Positions 6,570 through 15,465 are shown, counted from the stretch's first letter. The stretch is 24,753 nucleotides of DNA from JAHFOW01 sp964370795 (GCA_964370795.1 CAYJME010000023.1:1-24753), one strand, 5' to 3'. Numbers and translations: made by a program. Notes: generated by a model from the sequence alone, not told the origin.

Positions 6570-8858
6570 ATGTATATTTCGATTAAAAATCGACTTATTC
6601 TTTTGTTGATTATATTTACTTTACTTCCATTTGCTTTGCTCAGAATCATAGCGTATCCACGAATACAGAATGATCTTCAGGAAGTTTTAATGAGGAATCT
6701 TGATGGTATTGGGCATAAACAGGCGGAATTGGTGACAAATTGGGTACAGGAGAGGGCGAGGAATGCCCGTGTTATTGCAAATAATCCCTTAATGACAAAA
6801 TATGTAGGTATTGCCAGGGATGACAAAGATTACATGGATGTTGTCCAATATCTGGAGGTGGTAAGAAATGAAAACGGTTTCAAAGGCATATTTATTAGCA
6901 ATGATAAAGGAGTGGTTACCGTTGCAACAGCAGGAGAAAATTTAGGAGGAGACGTTTCACAAACCGATTATTTTCGTGAGGCAATTCAAGGAAAGAGCTA
7001 TGTTTCGGATATTATCCCTTCTGAAATACCTCTCATCAACGAACTTGGAGAAAAAGAAATCGGTATGCCTACGATGTTTGTTTCAACACCGTTAAAAGAT
7101 AGGGATGGCGTTGTTCTCGGTGTTGTTGCGCTTCGAGTTGATGTGAATGCTCTGAACGAACTGCTTCTGAGCCTTAACCTCGGCAAAACAGGTGAAACGT
7201 ACCTGGTGAATAAAGATGGATATATGATTACGGAATCCCGGTTTGCTGCACATTTAAAAGAAATGGGATTTGTAAAAAAGAGATGTGCCCTGGAAATAAA
7301 ATTAATTAATTCTGAAACCGGCGAATTAACCAATGGTGTGAAACAGTGTGTTGCAGGCACAAATGGCTTTGATGCTAAAGGGTATAAGGATTACAGCGGG
7401 GTTACGGTGCTTGGTGTATGGAGGTGGTTGCCAGACCTCAAATGGGGTGTTATAGCAGAAATTGACAGGGATGAAGGTTATGGGGCCGCGTACAACCTCA
7501 ACTATATTGTAAGTTCAGTGTTGTTAATCCTGGCGTTTCCCTTTGTTATGGTAGCATACATAATCGGTAAAAAGACATCGATACCTATCATTAAGCTAAC
7601 TGAAGTGACGAAGAAAATGGCTTCGGGTGATTTAGCGCAAAGGGTAGAGATCAAGAGGGAAGACGAAATTGGCGAATTAGCTAATTCTTTTAACGCAATG
7701 GCAAAGTCTCTGGATGAAAAGACGAGAGAAGTGATAACTTCAGAGAAACGATATAGGGATATGTTTAATTCGATAAAGGAAGGCGTTTATCAATCTGAAC
7801 CTGGCGTTGAGGGAGCATTTACGTTTATCAACAAGGCGGGCGCAGAGATATTAGGCTATAGTAGTCCCGAGGAAGTGATTGGAACAAAAGTAAAGAATAT
7901 CTATATAGATCCGGAAGACCGGAGACGCTTATGTGAAAAGCTTGAAAAGGATGGTGTCTGGAGGGACTTTGTATCCCTGTGCAAGAGGAAGAATGGTGAG
8001 AGTTTTTACGCGGAGCGTACGAGCAGCATAGTGAAGGATGAAAAAGGGAATGCCATGAATATTTATGGAGTATTCAGGGATATTTCAGAGAGGAAAAAGG
8101 CGGAACAGGAGATAATCGAATCGGAGAAGAGGTATCGTTTACTGTTCAATTCCTTAAAAGAAGGTGTATATCAGTCAGAACCCATGGATGATGGTGTATT
8201 TACCTGGATTAATCAGGCTGGAGTAGAAATATTTGGCTATAAAACTCCTGACGAGGTAATAGGGAAAAAGGTGAAAGATATTTATGTGAATCCGGACGAC
8301 GGGAAAAAGGTCATTGAAAAGCTGGTGAAAGAGGGGATATGGAAGAGTTTTACCTCGTTTTGTAAGAGGAAAAGTGGTGAACGGTTTTACATGGAGAGGA
8401 CTTCCAACCTTGTTAATGATGATAAGGGTAATCCTGTTCGTATAGAAGGCATATTCAGGGATATTACCGAGAGGAAGAAGTTAGAAGTGGAATTGCAGGA
8501 ATCCGAGAGACTCCACAGGCAACTGTTAAATTCCTTAAAAGAAGGTATCTACCAGTGCGAGCCGACAGAGGAAGGGGTGTTTACGTGGATCAATCAGGCT
8601 GGGGCTGAAATGCTTGGCTACAATTCACCTGAAGAGGTGATTGGAACAAAGGTCAAGGACGTATATGTCAATCCTGACGATCGAAAAGAGCTGGTTGAAA
8701 AGTTGTCGAGGGAAGGAGTCTGGAGAGACTTTACTTCGTATTGTAAGAGAAAAAACGGGGAACGATTCATTTCCGAGAGGACATGCAATCTTATACGAGA
8801 CGAGGGTGGTAAGCCAATTGCAATCATAGGTGTATTTCGTGATATAACGGAACGATAG
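6570..8858 (+). CDS. Membrane receptor: dCache-HAMP with three tandem PAS domains, no output domain
   Basis: Transmembrane segment 1 (residues about 8-28) leads into a periplasmic double-Cache-like domain that ends VWRWLPDLKWGVIAEID. Transmembrane segment 2 (about 312-333) is followed by a HAMP linker (about 334-386). Three PAS/PAC units then start at residues 391, 518 and 645. Each is exactly 127 codons from the next and shares FNS[IL]KEGVYQ, a GYxxPxEVIG turn and a terminal FRDI[ST]ER. The protein stops directly after the third FRDITER, with no histidine kinase, GGDEF, EAL or methyl-accepting region. It would sense a small periplasmic ligand and cytoplasmic cues and signal by protein contact. 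GGAG lies 7 nt before the ATG. The coiled-coil gene downstream starts after 45 bp, so the two are probably cotranscribed. Confidence 0.9.
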   Translation: MYISIKNRLILLLIIFTLLPFALLRIIAYPRIQNDLQEVLMRNLDGIGHKQAELVTNWVQERARNARVIANNPLMTKYVGIARDDKDYMDVVQYLEVVRNENGFKGIFISNDKGVVTVATAGENLGGDVSQTDYFREAIQGKSYVSDIIPSEIPLINELGEKEIGMPTMFVSTPLKDRDGVVLGVVALRVDVNALNELLLSLNLGKTGETYLVNKDGYMITESRFAAHLKEMGFVKKRCALEIKLINSETGELTNGVKQCVAGTNGFDAKGYKDYSGVTVLGVWRWLPDLKWGVIAEIDRDEGYGAAYNLNYIVSSVLLILAFPFVMVAYIIGKKTSIPIIKLTEVTKKMASGDLAQRVEIKREDEIGELANSFNAMAKSLDEKTREVITSEKRYRDMFNSIKEGVYQSEPGVEGAFTFINKAGAEILGYSSPEEVIGTKVKNIYIDPEDRRRLCEKLEKDGVWRDFVSLCKRKNGESFYAERTSSIVKDEKGNAMNIYGVFRDISERKKAEQEIIESEKRYRLLFNSLKEGVYQSEPMDDGVFTWINQAGVEIFGYKTPDEVIGKKVKDIYVNPDDGKKVIEKLVKEGIWKSFTSFCKRKSGERFYMERTSNLVNDDKGNPVRIEGIFRDITERKKLEVELQESERLHRQLLNSLKEGIYQCEPTEEGVFTWINQAGAEMLGYNSPEEVIGTKVKDVYVNPDDRKELVEKLSREGVWRDFTSYCKRKNGERFISERTCNLIRDEGGKPIAIIGVFRDITER

Positions 8859-8903
8859 AACGATTCTATAAAATTAAATGCACTGAATGGGGAGTAGAAA
8901 ATT

Positions 8904-9377
8904 ATGGGAAATGAAACTGCTAAGGGTTTGTCTGTTAATGCGAAGACCCTTATCATCATATTGCTGTTTGTGAACGTCGGTTTTGCAACCAAGATGCTTA
9001 ATAAGTATTACAAAATGAAAGAAGCGGGATACATCAGGGAAAAAACTTTCCACGAGCAAGTTGAACACCGGGTAATGAAGGCATTTGGTTCTATGGATGA
9101 GTTGAATAAGATGGTAAGCGATATTACCCGGCAGAAGGAGGATGCGGAAAAGATGGCAGCTTCTTTCAAGGAACAAGGCGAACAATTAAAGGTGGTGAAT
9201 AAAAAGATTGAGGATGAAAAGGCGAAGGTAGAGGCAGAGAAAGCCAGACTCCAAAAAGAGATATGGGAGTTAGAAGATGCGCTGTCCCAGGCGAAAAAAG
9301 AAATAAGCGCCAAGGATACGACGATTCAGGAACTTACAGACAAGTTGCTTGCGTCTGAAAAGAAAATACAGCGCTGA
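8904..9377 (+). CDS. Membrane-anchored coiled-coil protein
   Basis: The 157-residue protein has one hydrophobic segment near the N-terminus (about residues 15-30, LIIILLFVNVGFATKML). From about residue 65 to the end it is a long, highly charged heptad-rich helix (KVEAEKARLQKEIWELEDAL). No enzymatic motif is present. GGGGAG precedes the ATG by about 9-10 nt. It lies 45 bp after the receptor and 32 bp before the receiver gene. A scaffold or signal relay linking the output-less receptor to the stand-alone receiver is plausible, but this is inference from order alone. Coiled-coil sequences match many proteins non-specifically, so homology searches must be masked. Confidence 0.8.
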   Translation: MGNETAKGLSVNAKTLIIILLFVNVGFATKMLNKYYKMKEAGYIREKTFHEQVEHRVMKAFGSMDELNKMVSDITRQKEDAEKMAASFKEQGEQLKVVNKKIEDEKAKVEAEKARLQKEIWELEDALSQAKKEISAKDTTIQELTDKLLASEKKIQR

Positions 9378-9409
9378 AGAATACTCTAAAATATGGGGAG
9401 CTTAGAGTT

Positions 9410-9868
9410 GTGACGTTAACAGAAGCTTATGAAGGTTGTAAAAGTGTTTTTATGTTCAGGATTTTAATTATAGAAGAACACGAAAAGGTTCAGAAGTCAT
9501 TGGTACGCGCCTTTAAACAAGAAGGTCTTGAAAGCTGTGTAGGGGTAATATGGGATCAAGCTGATGCATTGCTCAGGAAGAATACCTACGACCTGATCAT
9601 TGTTGATTTTGATTCAGAGCATCATGACACGTCAGTAATGATGAACCAGCTTAAAGTTACTAATTCTATGGCAGAAATCATCGTGCTTACTTCACAAAGC
9701 AGATTTTCTCATGACCAAAAATATGATGCTTATGACTGTATCTTAAAACCATTCAAGCTGTGTGATGTGGTAAATAAAGGGAAAAAAGCATTAGAAAAAA
9801 AGCAGTTAGTTGACAAGGTGCGTAGCTTAGAAAAAATTATTGGTAGTAAAAAATTTGCTTTATTGTAG
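9410..9868 (+). CDS. Stand-alone response-regulator receiver protein
   Basis: The protein is a CheY-like receiver of 152 residues: ILIIEEHE with acidic residues at 22-23, phospho-acceptor candidate D66 in DLIIVDFD, T94 in IIVLTSQS and K113-P114 in ILKPF. The fold is complete. The C-terminal 35 residues form a charged helix but no DNA-binding or enzymatic domain. I use GTG 9410, which has GGGGAG 9 nt upstream; an ATG at 9452 giving MFRILIIEE is a reasonable alternative. No cognate histidine kinase is encoded nearby; the adjacent receptor has no kinase domain. It may act by protein-protein contact or be phosphorylated by a distant kinase. Confidence 0.88.
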   Translation: MTLTEAYEGCKSVFMFRILIIEEHEKVQKSLVRAFKQEGLESCVGVIWDQADALLRKNTYDLIIVDFDSEHHDTSVMMNQLKVTNSMAEIIVLTSQSRFSHDQKYDAYDCILKPFKLCDVVNKGKKALEKKQLVDKVRSLEKIIGSKKFALL

Positions 9869-10071
9869 GGAAGTGTGCGGATGGATTGTTTAAAAAAGCA
9901 GATGGTAAGAATGTTTTTTAATAGAATAAGGAAAGGGGGTGTATTAAAAAATAGACAGGGATGATTTTGTGTAATCGTAGATGCAGTCATGTGTATTTGA
10001 TTCCGTAAGAATGTTTAGGTAGGTGTTGATGAGAAAAGGTATTATAATAACATTTTAGAGGAGAACAGTTA

Positions 10072-10959
10072 ATGTTATATACTGCGAATGTAGATTCAAT
10101 TGCAGCGGTGTCTCTCAAGAAAGCCACGGCAATGAAGCACAGCTTGACGGGCTTTTTGACACTTTCTGTGATGGCTGGTTTTTATATTGGATTTGGTGTT
10201 ATTCTTGCGTTTATTTGTGCTGCACCTGTATCGGCGTTAAACCCCGGCATTGGTAAGATAGTTGCTGGCGCAACCTTTGGTATTGCTTTGGCATTAGTAA
10301 TTTTAGCTGGATCAGAACTGTTTACCGGATATAACCTGCTGATATTTAAAGGTGTCTTCAGGGGTACGGTAACGCTTGGTGACGCCATGATGGGTTGGTT
10401 TTGGACGTATCTCGGCAACCTGGGTGGATCAATGCTTTTTGCTCTCATGGTAATTATGGCTGGTATCTTTGCCCCTGATCCATGGAAGTCCTTTATGCTG
10501 AAGGTAGCTACCTATAAGTCGAATGCCCCATGGTGGGAATTATTTTTCAGGGGTCTTTTCTGTAACTGGCTCGTCTGTCTCGCAATATGGTCTTCTTTCA
10601 GATGTACGAGTGATTCAGGCAAATTGATTATGATATGGTGGTGTTTATTTGCCTTCATTACAACGGGAATGGAACACAGCGTGGCAAATATGACGATATT
10701 GACGATTGCAAATTTACTGCCTCACGACCCAGCGGCTATTTCCTGGGGCAAGATGTTTGGCCATAACCTCGTTCCTGTTACCCTCGGAAACATCGTGGGT
10801 GGAGGTTTCTTCGTTACATTCTTGTATTGGTTCGCAACTTACATGGATGAGCGGGGAGCAAAGAAGATGGAGGCTATAAAGGGTGGCGCTGGCGAGTTGC
10901 CAAGAGCCGGTGGTTCTCCTGAAGAGATAAGGGACGTTAGGGTAAAGATGAAGTCGTAA
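10072..10959 (+). CDS. Formate/nitrite transporter (FNT) family channel, FocA/NirC-like
   Basis: This is a six-helix inner-membrane channel for small monovalent anions. Signatures are AGFYIGFG (35-42), GSELFTGYN (80-88), RGLFCNWLVCLAIW (160-173), TTGMEHSVANM with the central pore histidine H202, and GHNLVPVTLGNIVGG (230-244). The 295-residue length is usual, with a basic C-terminal tail of about 35 residues. GAGGAG lies about 7 nt before the ATG, and a TATAAT (about 10043) suggests its own promoter in the 203-bp gap after the receiver gene. The substrate cannot be read from sequence; nitrite is favoured by the HPP neighbour and the inferred anammox context, formate is possible. A strong terminator follows. 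Confidence 0.94.
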   Translation: MLYTANVDSIAAVSLKKATAMKHSLTGFLTLSVMAGFYIGFGVILAFICAAPVSALNPGIGKIVAGATFGIALALVILAGSELFTGYNLLIFKGVFRGTVTLGDAMMGWFWTYLGNLGGSMLFALMVIMAGIFAPDPWKSFMLKVATYKSNAPWWELFFRGLFCNWLVCLAIWSSFRCTSDSGKLIMIWWCLFAFITTGMEHSVANMTILTIANLLPHDPAAISWGKMFGHNLVPVTLGNIVGGGFFVTFLYWFATYMDERGAKKMEAIKGGAGELPRAGGSPEEIRDVRVKMKS

Positions 10960-11015
10960 TTGTGGAGATTGTGTATTTAACAAAAAAAGAAGTATAATTC
11001 AGATTTAGTAAACAA

Positions 11016-11046
11016 AGGGCCAGCAAAGATATGCTGGCCCTTTTTG
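11016..11046 (+). terminator. Rho-independent terminator of the channel gene
   Basis: AGGGCCAGCA (11016-11025) pairs perfectly with TGCTGGCCCT (11032-11041) around a 6-nt loop and is followed by TTTTT. It lies 57 bp past the channel stop codon. An A-run on the left side is too interrupted to make it clearly bidirectional. Confidence 0.92.
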
Positions 11047-11074
11047 TTTCTGCCGGTACTATTAAACGCGGGGC

Positions 11075-11097
11075 AGAGACGAAAAATTTGCGTCTCT
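11075..11097. repeat. Short palindrome AGAGACG/CGTCTCT
   Basis: AGAGACG (11075-11081) and CGTCTCT (11091-11097) form an inverted repeat. The same outer motif (AGAGACGCAA with TTGCGTCTCT) bounds a longer element at 21356-21404. It lies just past the 3' end of the minus-strand propeller gene and could help end that transcript. Confidence 0.45.
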
Positions 11098-11120
11098 ACT
11101 TGTCTGTGTTGAATTCAATG

Positions 11121-12260
11121 TTAAGGCGTTGAAACGTCACCGATAGCGTAAAGTTTTCCATCGTTTGAACCAATATAAATGGTACCATCGGCATCAATCG
11201 TTGGTGAGGATTCTATAGCATCACCTGTTTCAAATACCCACAATAACGCTCCATCGGAAGTAAGGGCATATACTTTTTTGTCTCGGGAACCAACATATAT
11301 AGTGTCATCTGCGCCTATCGCGGGAGATGAACGTACAGAAGCGTCTGTTTCATATTGCCATTTAAGCTTTCCTTCTGATGTAAAAGCATAGATATTATTG
11401 TCACCAGAACCAAAATAGAGAGAGCCTTTACTGTCGATAGCCGCGGAGGAATCAATATCGTAAAGTGTGTTAAAAGTCCATTCCACATGTCCGTCTGCCC
11501 GAAATGCATAAAATTTTGCGTCTTCAGAGCCTATATAAATGTTTCCATTGGGTGTAAGTAAAGGGGAGGCATCCAAAAGATACCTGGTGCCAAAACTCCA
11601 TACTGCCTTGCCTTCCGGTTTCATAGCAAATAAATAATAATCCCCGGAACCAAAATACACTGTTCCATCGGGCGCTATTGCAGGGGAAGAGACGATATGG
11701 TCGGCGGTTTTTTGAGTCCATATTAAACGACCGTTCCCGGTGATGGCGTGAAGTTTTTTATCCCATGAGCCGACATAAGTTGTATTATCATTTCCTATAG
11801 CAGGTGAAGATATAATTCCACCATCACTTTTGTATTTCCAGAGCAAAGTACCATCAGGGTTTAGGGCATAGAGGTAACTATCCCACGACCCAAAAAGGAT
11901 GGTGCCATCTTTTCTAACAGCTGGTGATGATTCAACCTCGCCTTGTGTTTCAAAAGTCCATTTCAATTTTCCGTCCCGTGTAATGGCGTAGAGTTTTTTA
12001 TCTTGCGAACCAAAGTAGATAGTGCCATCTGCCCCTATAGCCGGTGAGGAGGTAACGGGACCTGCTGTTTGAAATGACCATTTCAGGCAGGGTTTTTGAA
12101 CACTTACAGAGGGACTTCTCCCTGTATGCCGTAAGTCGTGACGGAACATGGGCCATGGAGAATCAGCAATCTGTGCATAAAGAGTGGTTGATGAACCAAA
12201 AGCAGATAAGGAAAACGAAAAGATAAGTGAAATGAAAAACAATCGGTACTTTTTTAACAT
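11121..12260 (-). CDS. Secreted eight-repeat PQQ-type beta-propeller protein
   Basis: A signal peptide (residues 1-30, hydrophobic FFISLIFSFSLSAFG, ending LYAQ) is followed by WPMFRHDLRHTGRSP, the usual entry motif of these proteins. Eight consecutive repeats of about 40 residues follow, each reading SSPAIGADGTIYFGS, then D-x-K-L-Y-A-x-x-x-D-G-K-L-x-W. Eight such units match a complete eight-bladed propeller as in PQQ-domain/BamB-like proteins. No catalytic residues of quinoprotein dehydrogenases are visible, so a structural or binding role in the periplasm is more likely. The start codon lies only 39 bp after the hisB stop on the same strand, implying cotranscription with hisDCB, though no functional link is known. 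Confidence 0.9.
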   Translation of the reverse strand: MLKKYRLFFISLIFSFSLSAFGSSTTLYAQIADSPWPMFRHDLRHTGRSPSVSVQKPCLKWSFQTAGPVTSSPAIGADGTIYFGSQDKKLYAITRDGKLKWTFETQGEVESSPAVRKDGTILFGSWDSYLYALNPDGTLLWKYKSDGGIISSPAIGNDNTTYVGSWDKKLHAITGNGRLIWTQKTADHIVSSPAIAPDGTVYFGSGDYYLFAMKPEGKAVWSFGTRYLLDASPLLTPNGNIYIGSEDAKFYAFRADGHVEWTFNTLYDIDSSAAIDSKGSLYFGSGDNNIYAFTSEGKLKWQYETDASVRSSPAIGADDTIYVGSRDKKVYALTSDGALLWVFETGDAIESSPTIDADGTIYIGSNDGKLYAIGDVSTP

Positions 12261-12299
12261 GGAGTTTTTCTTTCTTTATAAAGGTGAACACATATATTT

Positions 12300-12893
12300 T
12301 TATAGCACCCCTTTTGTCGAAGGGACATCTTTTCTTCTTTCATCAATCCGCACACCATTTTCCAGCGCTTTTGCAACTCCCTTAAAAATGGCCTCTGCTA
12401 TATGATGCGCATTCGTACCATAAGGCACATTGATGTGAAGGTTAATACCGGCATTCGTGCTGAGTGCTTCAAAAAATTCTTCGATGAGTTCAGCGTCAAA
12501 GGTTCCGATCTTTTCACCGGGAAATGAAACATGGTAAATCAATGCCGGTCTGCCACTGATATCTATAGCTATGTTTGCAAGCGACTCCTGCATGGGCACG
12601 CTTGCACTTGAAAAACGTCGTATGCCCTTTTTGTCACCCAATGCCTCCTTAATTCCCTGTCCTAGACATATTCCCACGTCTTCTACGGTATGATGGTCGT
12701 CTACAAAACGGTCTCCGCTTGCTTTGATTGTCAGGTCAAACAATGCGTGCTTGGTCAGTAAGTCGAGCATATGGTCAAGGAAACCTACGCCGGTGTTGAT
12801 CTGACTATTACCCTCACCGTCTATAGTGATCGTGAGTTCAACCTGTGTTTCCCTGGTTTTTCTTTTTATGGACGCTGTTCTTTGATTTTTCAT
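12300..12893 (-). CDS. hisB: Imidazoleglycerol-phosphate dehydratase
   Basis: This enzyme catalyses the dehydration of imidazole glycerol phosphate to imidazole acetol phosphate in histidine synthesis. The protein is the monofunctional 197-residue form, without the phosphatase domain found in enterobacterial HisB. Metal-binding and family motifs are GVGFLDHMLDLLTKHALFDL (36-55), DDHHTVED (65-72), NAHHIAEAIFKG (161-172) and the C-terminal STKG (192-195). Its ATG overlaps the hisC stop by 4 bp (ATGA), so translation is coupled. It is the third gene of hisD-hisC-hisB and precedes the propeller gene by 39 bp. Confidence 0.97.
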   Translation of the reverse strand: MKNQRTASIKRKTRETQVELTITIDGEGNSQINTGVGFLDHMLDLLTKHALFDLTIKASGDRFVDDHHTVEDVGICLGQGIKEALGDKKGIRRFSSASVPMQESLANIAIDISGRPALIYHVSFPGEKIGTFDAELIEEFFEALSTNAGINLHINVPYGTNAHHIAEAIFKGVAKALENGVRIDERRKDVPSTKGVL

Positions 12894-13942
12894 TTTATAA
12901 GTATGAGTTCTTTAAGGTTTTTTAATAAAGTATCGATTTCTTCCGGCGTACCAATAGTTATACGCAGGCAGTCGTCCAACCGCCTGAGACCAAAATATCT
13001 TACCAGTATTTTCCTCGATTTTAACGCCAGATACAGGTCGTGTGCGGAGACACCTTTCACACACCTTGCCAGCACGAAATTGGTATGGGAAGGATATACA
13101 AAGAAACCCATATTCTGTAAGGATTTGGTAAGATACCTTCTTGTTTCTTTTATTTTTTCAACGTTGGCCTTCATGTATTTCTGGTCATCAAGCGCGGCTA
13201 CTGCAGCTACGATGCTGAGTCTGTCCGCATTATAGGAGTCCTTTACCTTCATCATTCCTTTGATGAGAGACTCCTGTGCGATACAGAAACCCAGGCGAAT
13301 GCCGGCTAATGAATATGATTTTGAAAGGGTACGGAGGATGAGTATGTTGTTGTGTTTTTCAACCAGCGAAAGGCAATTGTCGTCTGCAAAATCGGCATAC
13401 GCCTCGTCTACGACAAGTATGCCATCTATTTGAGAGGCAATATTTGAGATTTCCTTCGGCGATATTATTGTGCCGGAAGGTGAGTTGGGGTTTGCCACAA
13501 ATGTTATCTTTGCGCCCTTCACAGCGAAATTTTTTTGTAAAGTATAATCTTCGGTAAAGTCTATGGCACAAGGTTCTGCATCTTGCAACTCGGCGAGTGT
13601 TTTGTAGAGCGGGTACGATGGGTAAGGAAATACAACTTTGTCCCCCTGTCCTGCAAAGCTCCGTGTGATGATAGTGAGCAGATCGTCAGAACCATTTCCT
13701 ATCATGACATATTCCGGCTTTGTACCAAGCACCTCTGCTATTTTTAATCTGGCTGTTGTTGCAACCGGATCAGGGTAAAGCCTGAGGCTGTCGTTCACTG
13801 CCTCTTTGATTGCGTTCAAGACCTTTGAGGATGGTGGGTAGGGATTCTCATTGGTGTTAAGTTTTACATAAATACCGTCTTTAGGTTGTTCGCCAGGTGT
13901 GTATCCCGACATCCTTTCAATATTACTGCGAAAATAACTCAA
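12890..13942 (-). CDS. hisC: Histidinol-phosphate aminotransferase
   Basis: This PLP enzyme converts imidazole acetol phosphate to histidinol phosphate using glutamate. It is a 350-residue fold-type I aminotransferase. KLNTNENPYPPS near residues 27-38 is characteristic of HisC; NPNSPSG (151-157), VVDEAYADF (177-185) and LSKSYSLAGIRLGF (206-219, Schiff-base lysine K208 and phosphate-binding R216) are the PLP-site motifs. It starts 11 bp after the hisD stop codon and overlaps hisB by 4 bp. HisC-like enzymes can have broader specificity, but placement between hisD and hisB settles the role. Confidence 0.97.
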   Translation of the reverse strand: MSYFRSNIERMSGYTPGEQPKDGIYVKLNTNENPYPPSSKVLNAIKEAVNDSLRLYPDPVATTARLKIAEVLGTKPEYVMIGNGSDDLLTIITRSFAGQGDKVVFPYPSYPLYKTLAELQDAEPCAIDFTEDYTLQKNFAVKGAKITFVANPNSPSGTIISPKEISNIASQIDGILVVDEAYADFADDNCLSLVEKHNNILILRTLSKSYSLAGIRLGFCIAQESLIKGMMKVKDSYNADRLSIVAAVAALDDQKYMKANVEKIKETRRYLTKSLQNMGFFVYPSHTNFVLARCVKGVSAHDLYLALKSRKILVRYFGLRRLDDCLRITIGTPEEIDTLLKNLKELILIK

Positions 13943-13953
13943 CAGTGTACTCC

Positions 13954-15267
13954 TTATTTCTCAGAAGAATTTTGTATGTTTAATCTTATTTGAACGGATT
14001 GTGTATGTGCATCAAGTCCTTCAACACGTGAAATTTGTGCAAGATCGCTATAGACGTCTTTGAGCGCCGCCTTAGAGTAGCTTATTATGCTGGACCGCTT
14101 CAGGAAATCATTTACCGATAATCCTGAAGAAAAACGGGCTGTTCCGCTCGTTGGAAGTACATGAGACGGGCCAGCAATATAGTCTCCAACGGCTACGGGG
14201 GTGTAAGCCCCCAGAAAGATTGCGCCGGCATGTTTTATCCTGGCAAGCACTGTTCTGGGGTTGTTTGTCATAATCTGTAAATGTTCCGGGGCTAAGACGT
14301 TGGCAATCTCCACACATTCGTCTATATTTTTAACCAGAATAATTACACCATAGGCATCGAGAAATTTTTTAGTATCAACAGACCGTCTGAGTTTGGACAA
14401 TTGCTGCTGTAAATCGTCAATAACCTGACCTGCCAGAGACTCTGAGTAAGTGACCAGTATGGAGATACCAGGTGTGTGTTCTGCCTGTGATAATAAGTCA
14501 GATGCCACAAACGAAGGATTAGCGCGGTTATCCGCTATGATCAGTACCTCGCTGGGGCCTGCTAGCATATCGATGCCGGCATATCCAAAAATTTCTTTTT
14601 TTGCAAGCGTTACAAAAATATTCCCCGGGCCTACAATCTTGTCTACCTTTGGGATTGTTTCCGTGCCGAAGGCAAGGGCGGCAATAGCCTGAGCGCCGCC
14701 TACTTTATAGATTTCATTTACTCCGGCCTCTTTTGCTGCCACCAGCCTTTCCGGTGGAATAGTTCCGTCCTTTGCGGGTGGCGTTACCATTACAATCTTT
14801 TCCACGCCTGCTACCCGTGCAGGGATCGTATTCATCAATACCGTGGATGGATATGAAGCTGCGCCGCCTGGCACATAAACACCTGCGCTTTCGATGGGAG
14901 AATAGACGGTATCAAGTACTACGCCCTTAGTTTTTAAAGGACAGACCGGGGGGATTCGTATGTGTTCCTGATAAGCCCATATATTGGTAATAGCCCGTTG
15001 AATGGATTTTACCAATGAAGGGGAAACTTTCTGATACGCTTCTTCCGTTTCGTTCTCTTTTACACGAAACTCTCCTGACGAAAGACAAACCTTATCAAAA
15101 CGAGTACTATAGGTTATAAGAGCCTTGTCGCCCTGTTTTTGGACATGACGAATGACGTCGAGAACAGTTGCTCTGATCTCTGTTAAGCCGTCTAAGATGC
15201 TTAATCGTTGTTTAATTTGCTCAATTTCCTTGCCAATATCACACTCCCACGCCTTGATAATCCGCAT
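13954..15267 (-). CDS. hisD: Histidinol dehydrogenase
   Basis: This zinc enzyme performs the last two NAD-dependent oxidations of histidinol to histidine. The 437-residue protein shows VYVPGGAASYPSTVLM, YKVGGAQAIAALAFGT, KIVGPGNIFVTLAK, DMLAGPSEVLIIAD and DLLSQAEHTPG (Gln and His zinc ligands). It also has APEHLQI (catalytic Glu-His), GDYIAGPSHVLPTSG (zinc Asp) and EGLDAHTQSV (C-terminal zinc His). It is the first gene of the operon, 11 bp upstream of hisC. A perfect inverted repeat lies in its leader. Other his genes are not in the window. Confidence 0.97.
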   Translation of the reverse strand: MRIIKAWECDIGKEIEQIKQRLSILDGLTEIRATVLDVIRHVQKQGDKALITYSTRFDKVCLSSGEFRVKENETEEAYQKVSPSLVKSIQRAITNIWAYQEHIRIPPVCPLKTKGVVLDTVYSPIESAGVYVPGGAASYPSTVLMNTIPARVAGVEKIVMVTPPAKDGTIPPERLVAAKEAGVNEIYKVGGAQAIAALAFGTETIPKVDKIVGPGNIFVTLAKKEIFGYAGIDMLAGPSEVLIIADNRANPSFVASDLLSQAEHTPGISILVTYSESLAGQVIDDLQQQLSKLRRSVDTKKFLDAYGVIILVKNIDECVEIANVLAPEHLQIMTNNPRTVLARIKHAGAIFLGAYTPVAVGDYIAGPSHVLPTSGTARFSSGLSVNDFLKRSSIISYSKAALKDVYSDLAQISRVEGLDAHTQSVQIRLNIQNSSEK

Positions 15268-15284
15268 CTTTATATTCTCAAAAT

Positions 15285-15307
15285 GAACGAGGCTTGAAAC
15301 CTCGTTC
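15285..15307 (-). promoter_or_regulatory. Inverted repeat in the hisD leader
   Basis: GAACGAGG (15285-15292) pairs perfectly with CCTCGTTC (15300-15307) around a 7-nt loop, ending 17 nt upstream of the hisD ATG. It could be an RNA hairpin affecting translation, an operator for a dimeric repressor, or a small dispersed repeat. There is no run of histidine codons or T-tract nearby to indicate classical attenuation. Confidence 0.35.
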
Positions 15308-15465
15308 TCTTTATAAAACCTTTATGTAAAAAGAAGTTAAAGAAAAAATTATATTTTTTGTCAAAAATATTGTCAAGGGAAATGAATTTGACAATTTTTA
15401 TGTGGTTTTGTATAGTTACTAGAAACCTTTACAGTCCTCATACATCATACAGTTTTTTGAAAGAA

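Noticed and set aside
15358..15465. N-terminal extension of the parvulin protein from a TTG codon
   Set aside because: It would place a clear signal peptide about 36 residues inside the protein, and there is no ribosome site before the TTG.
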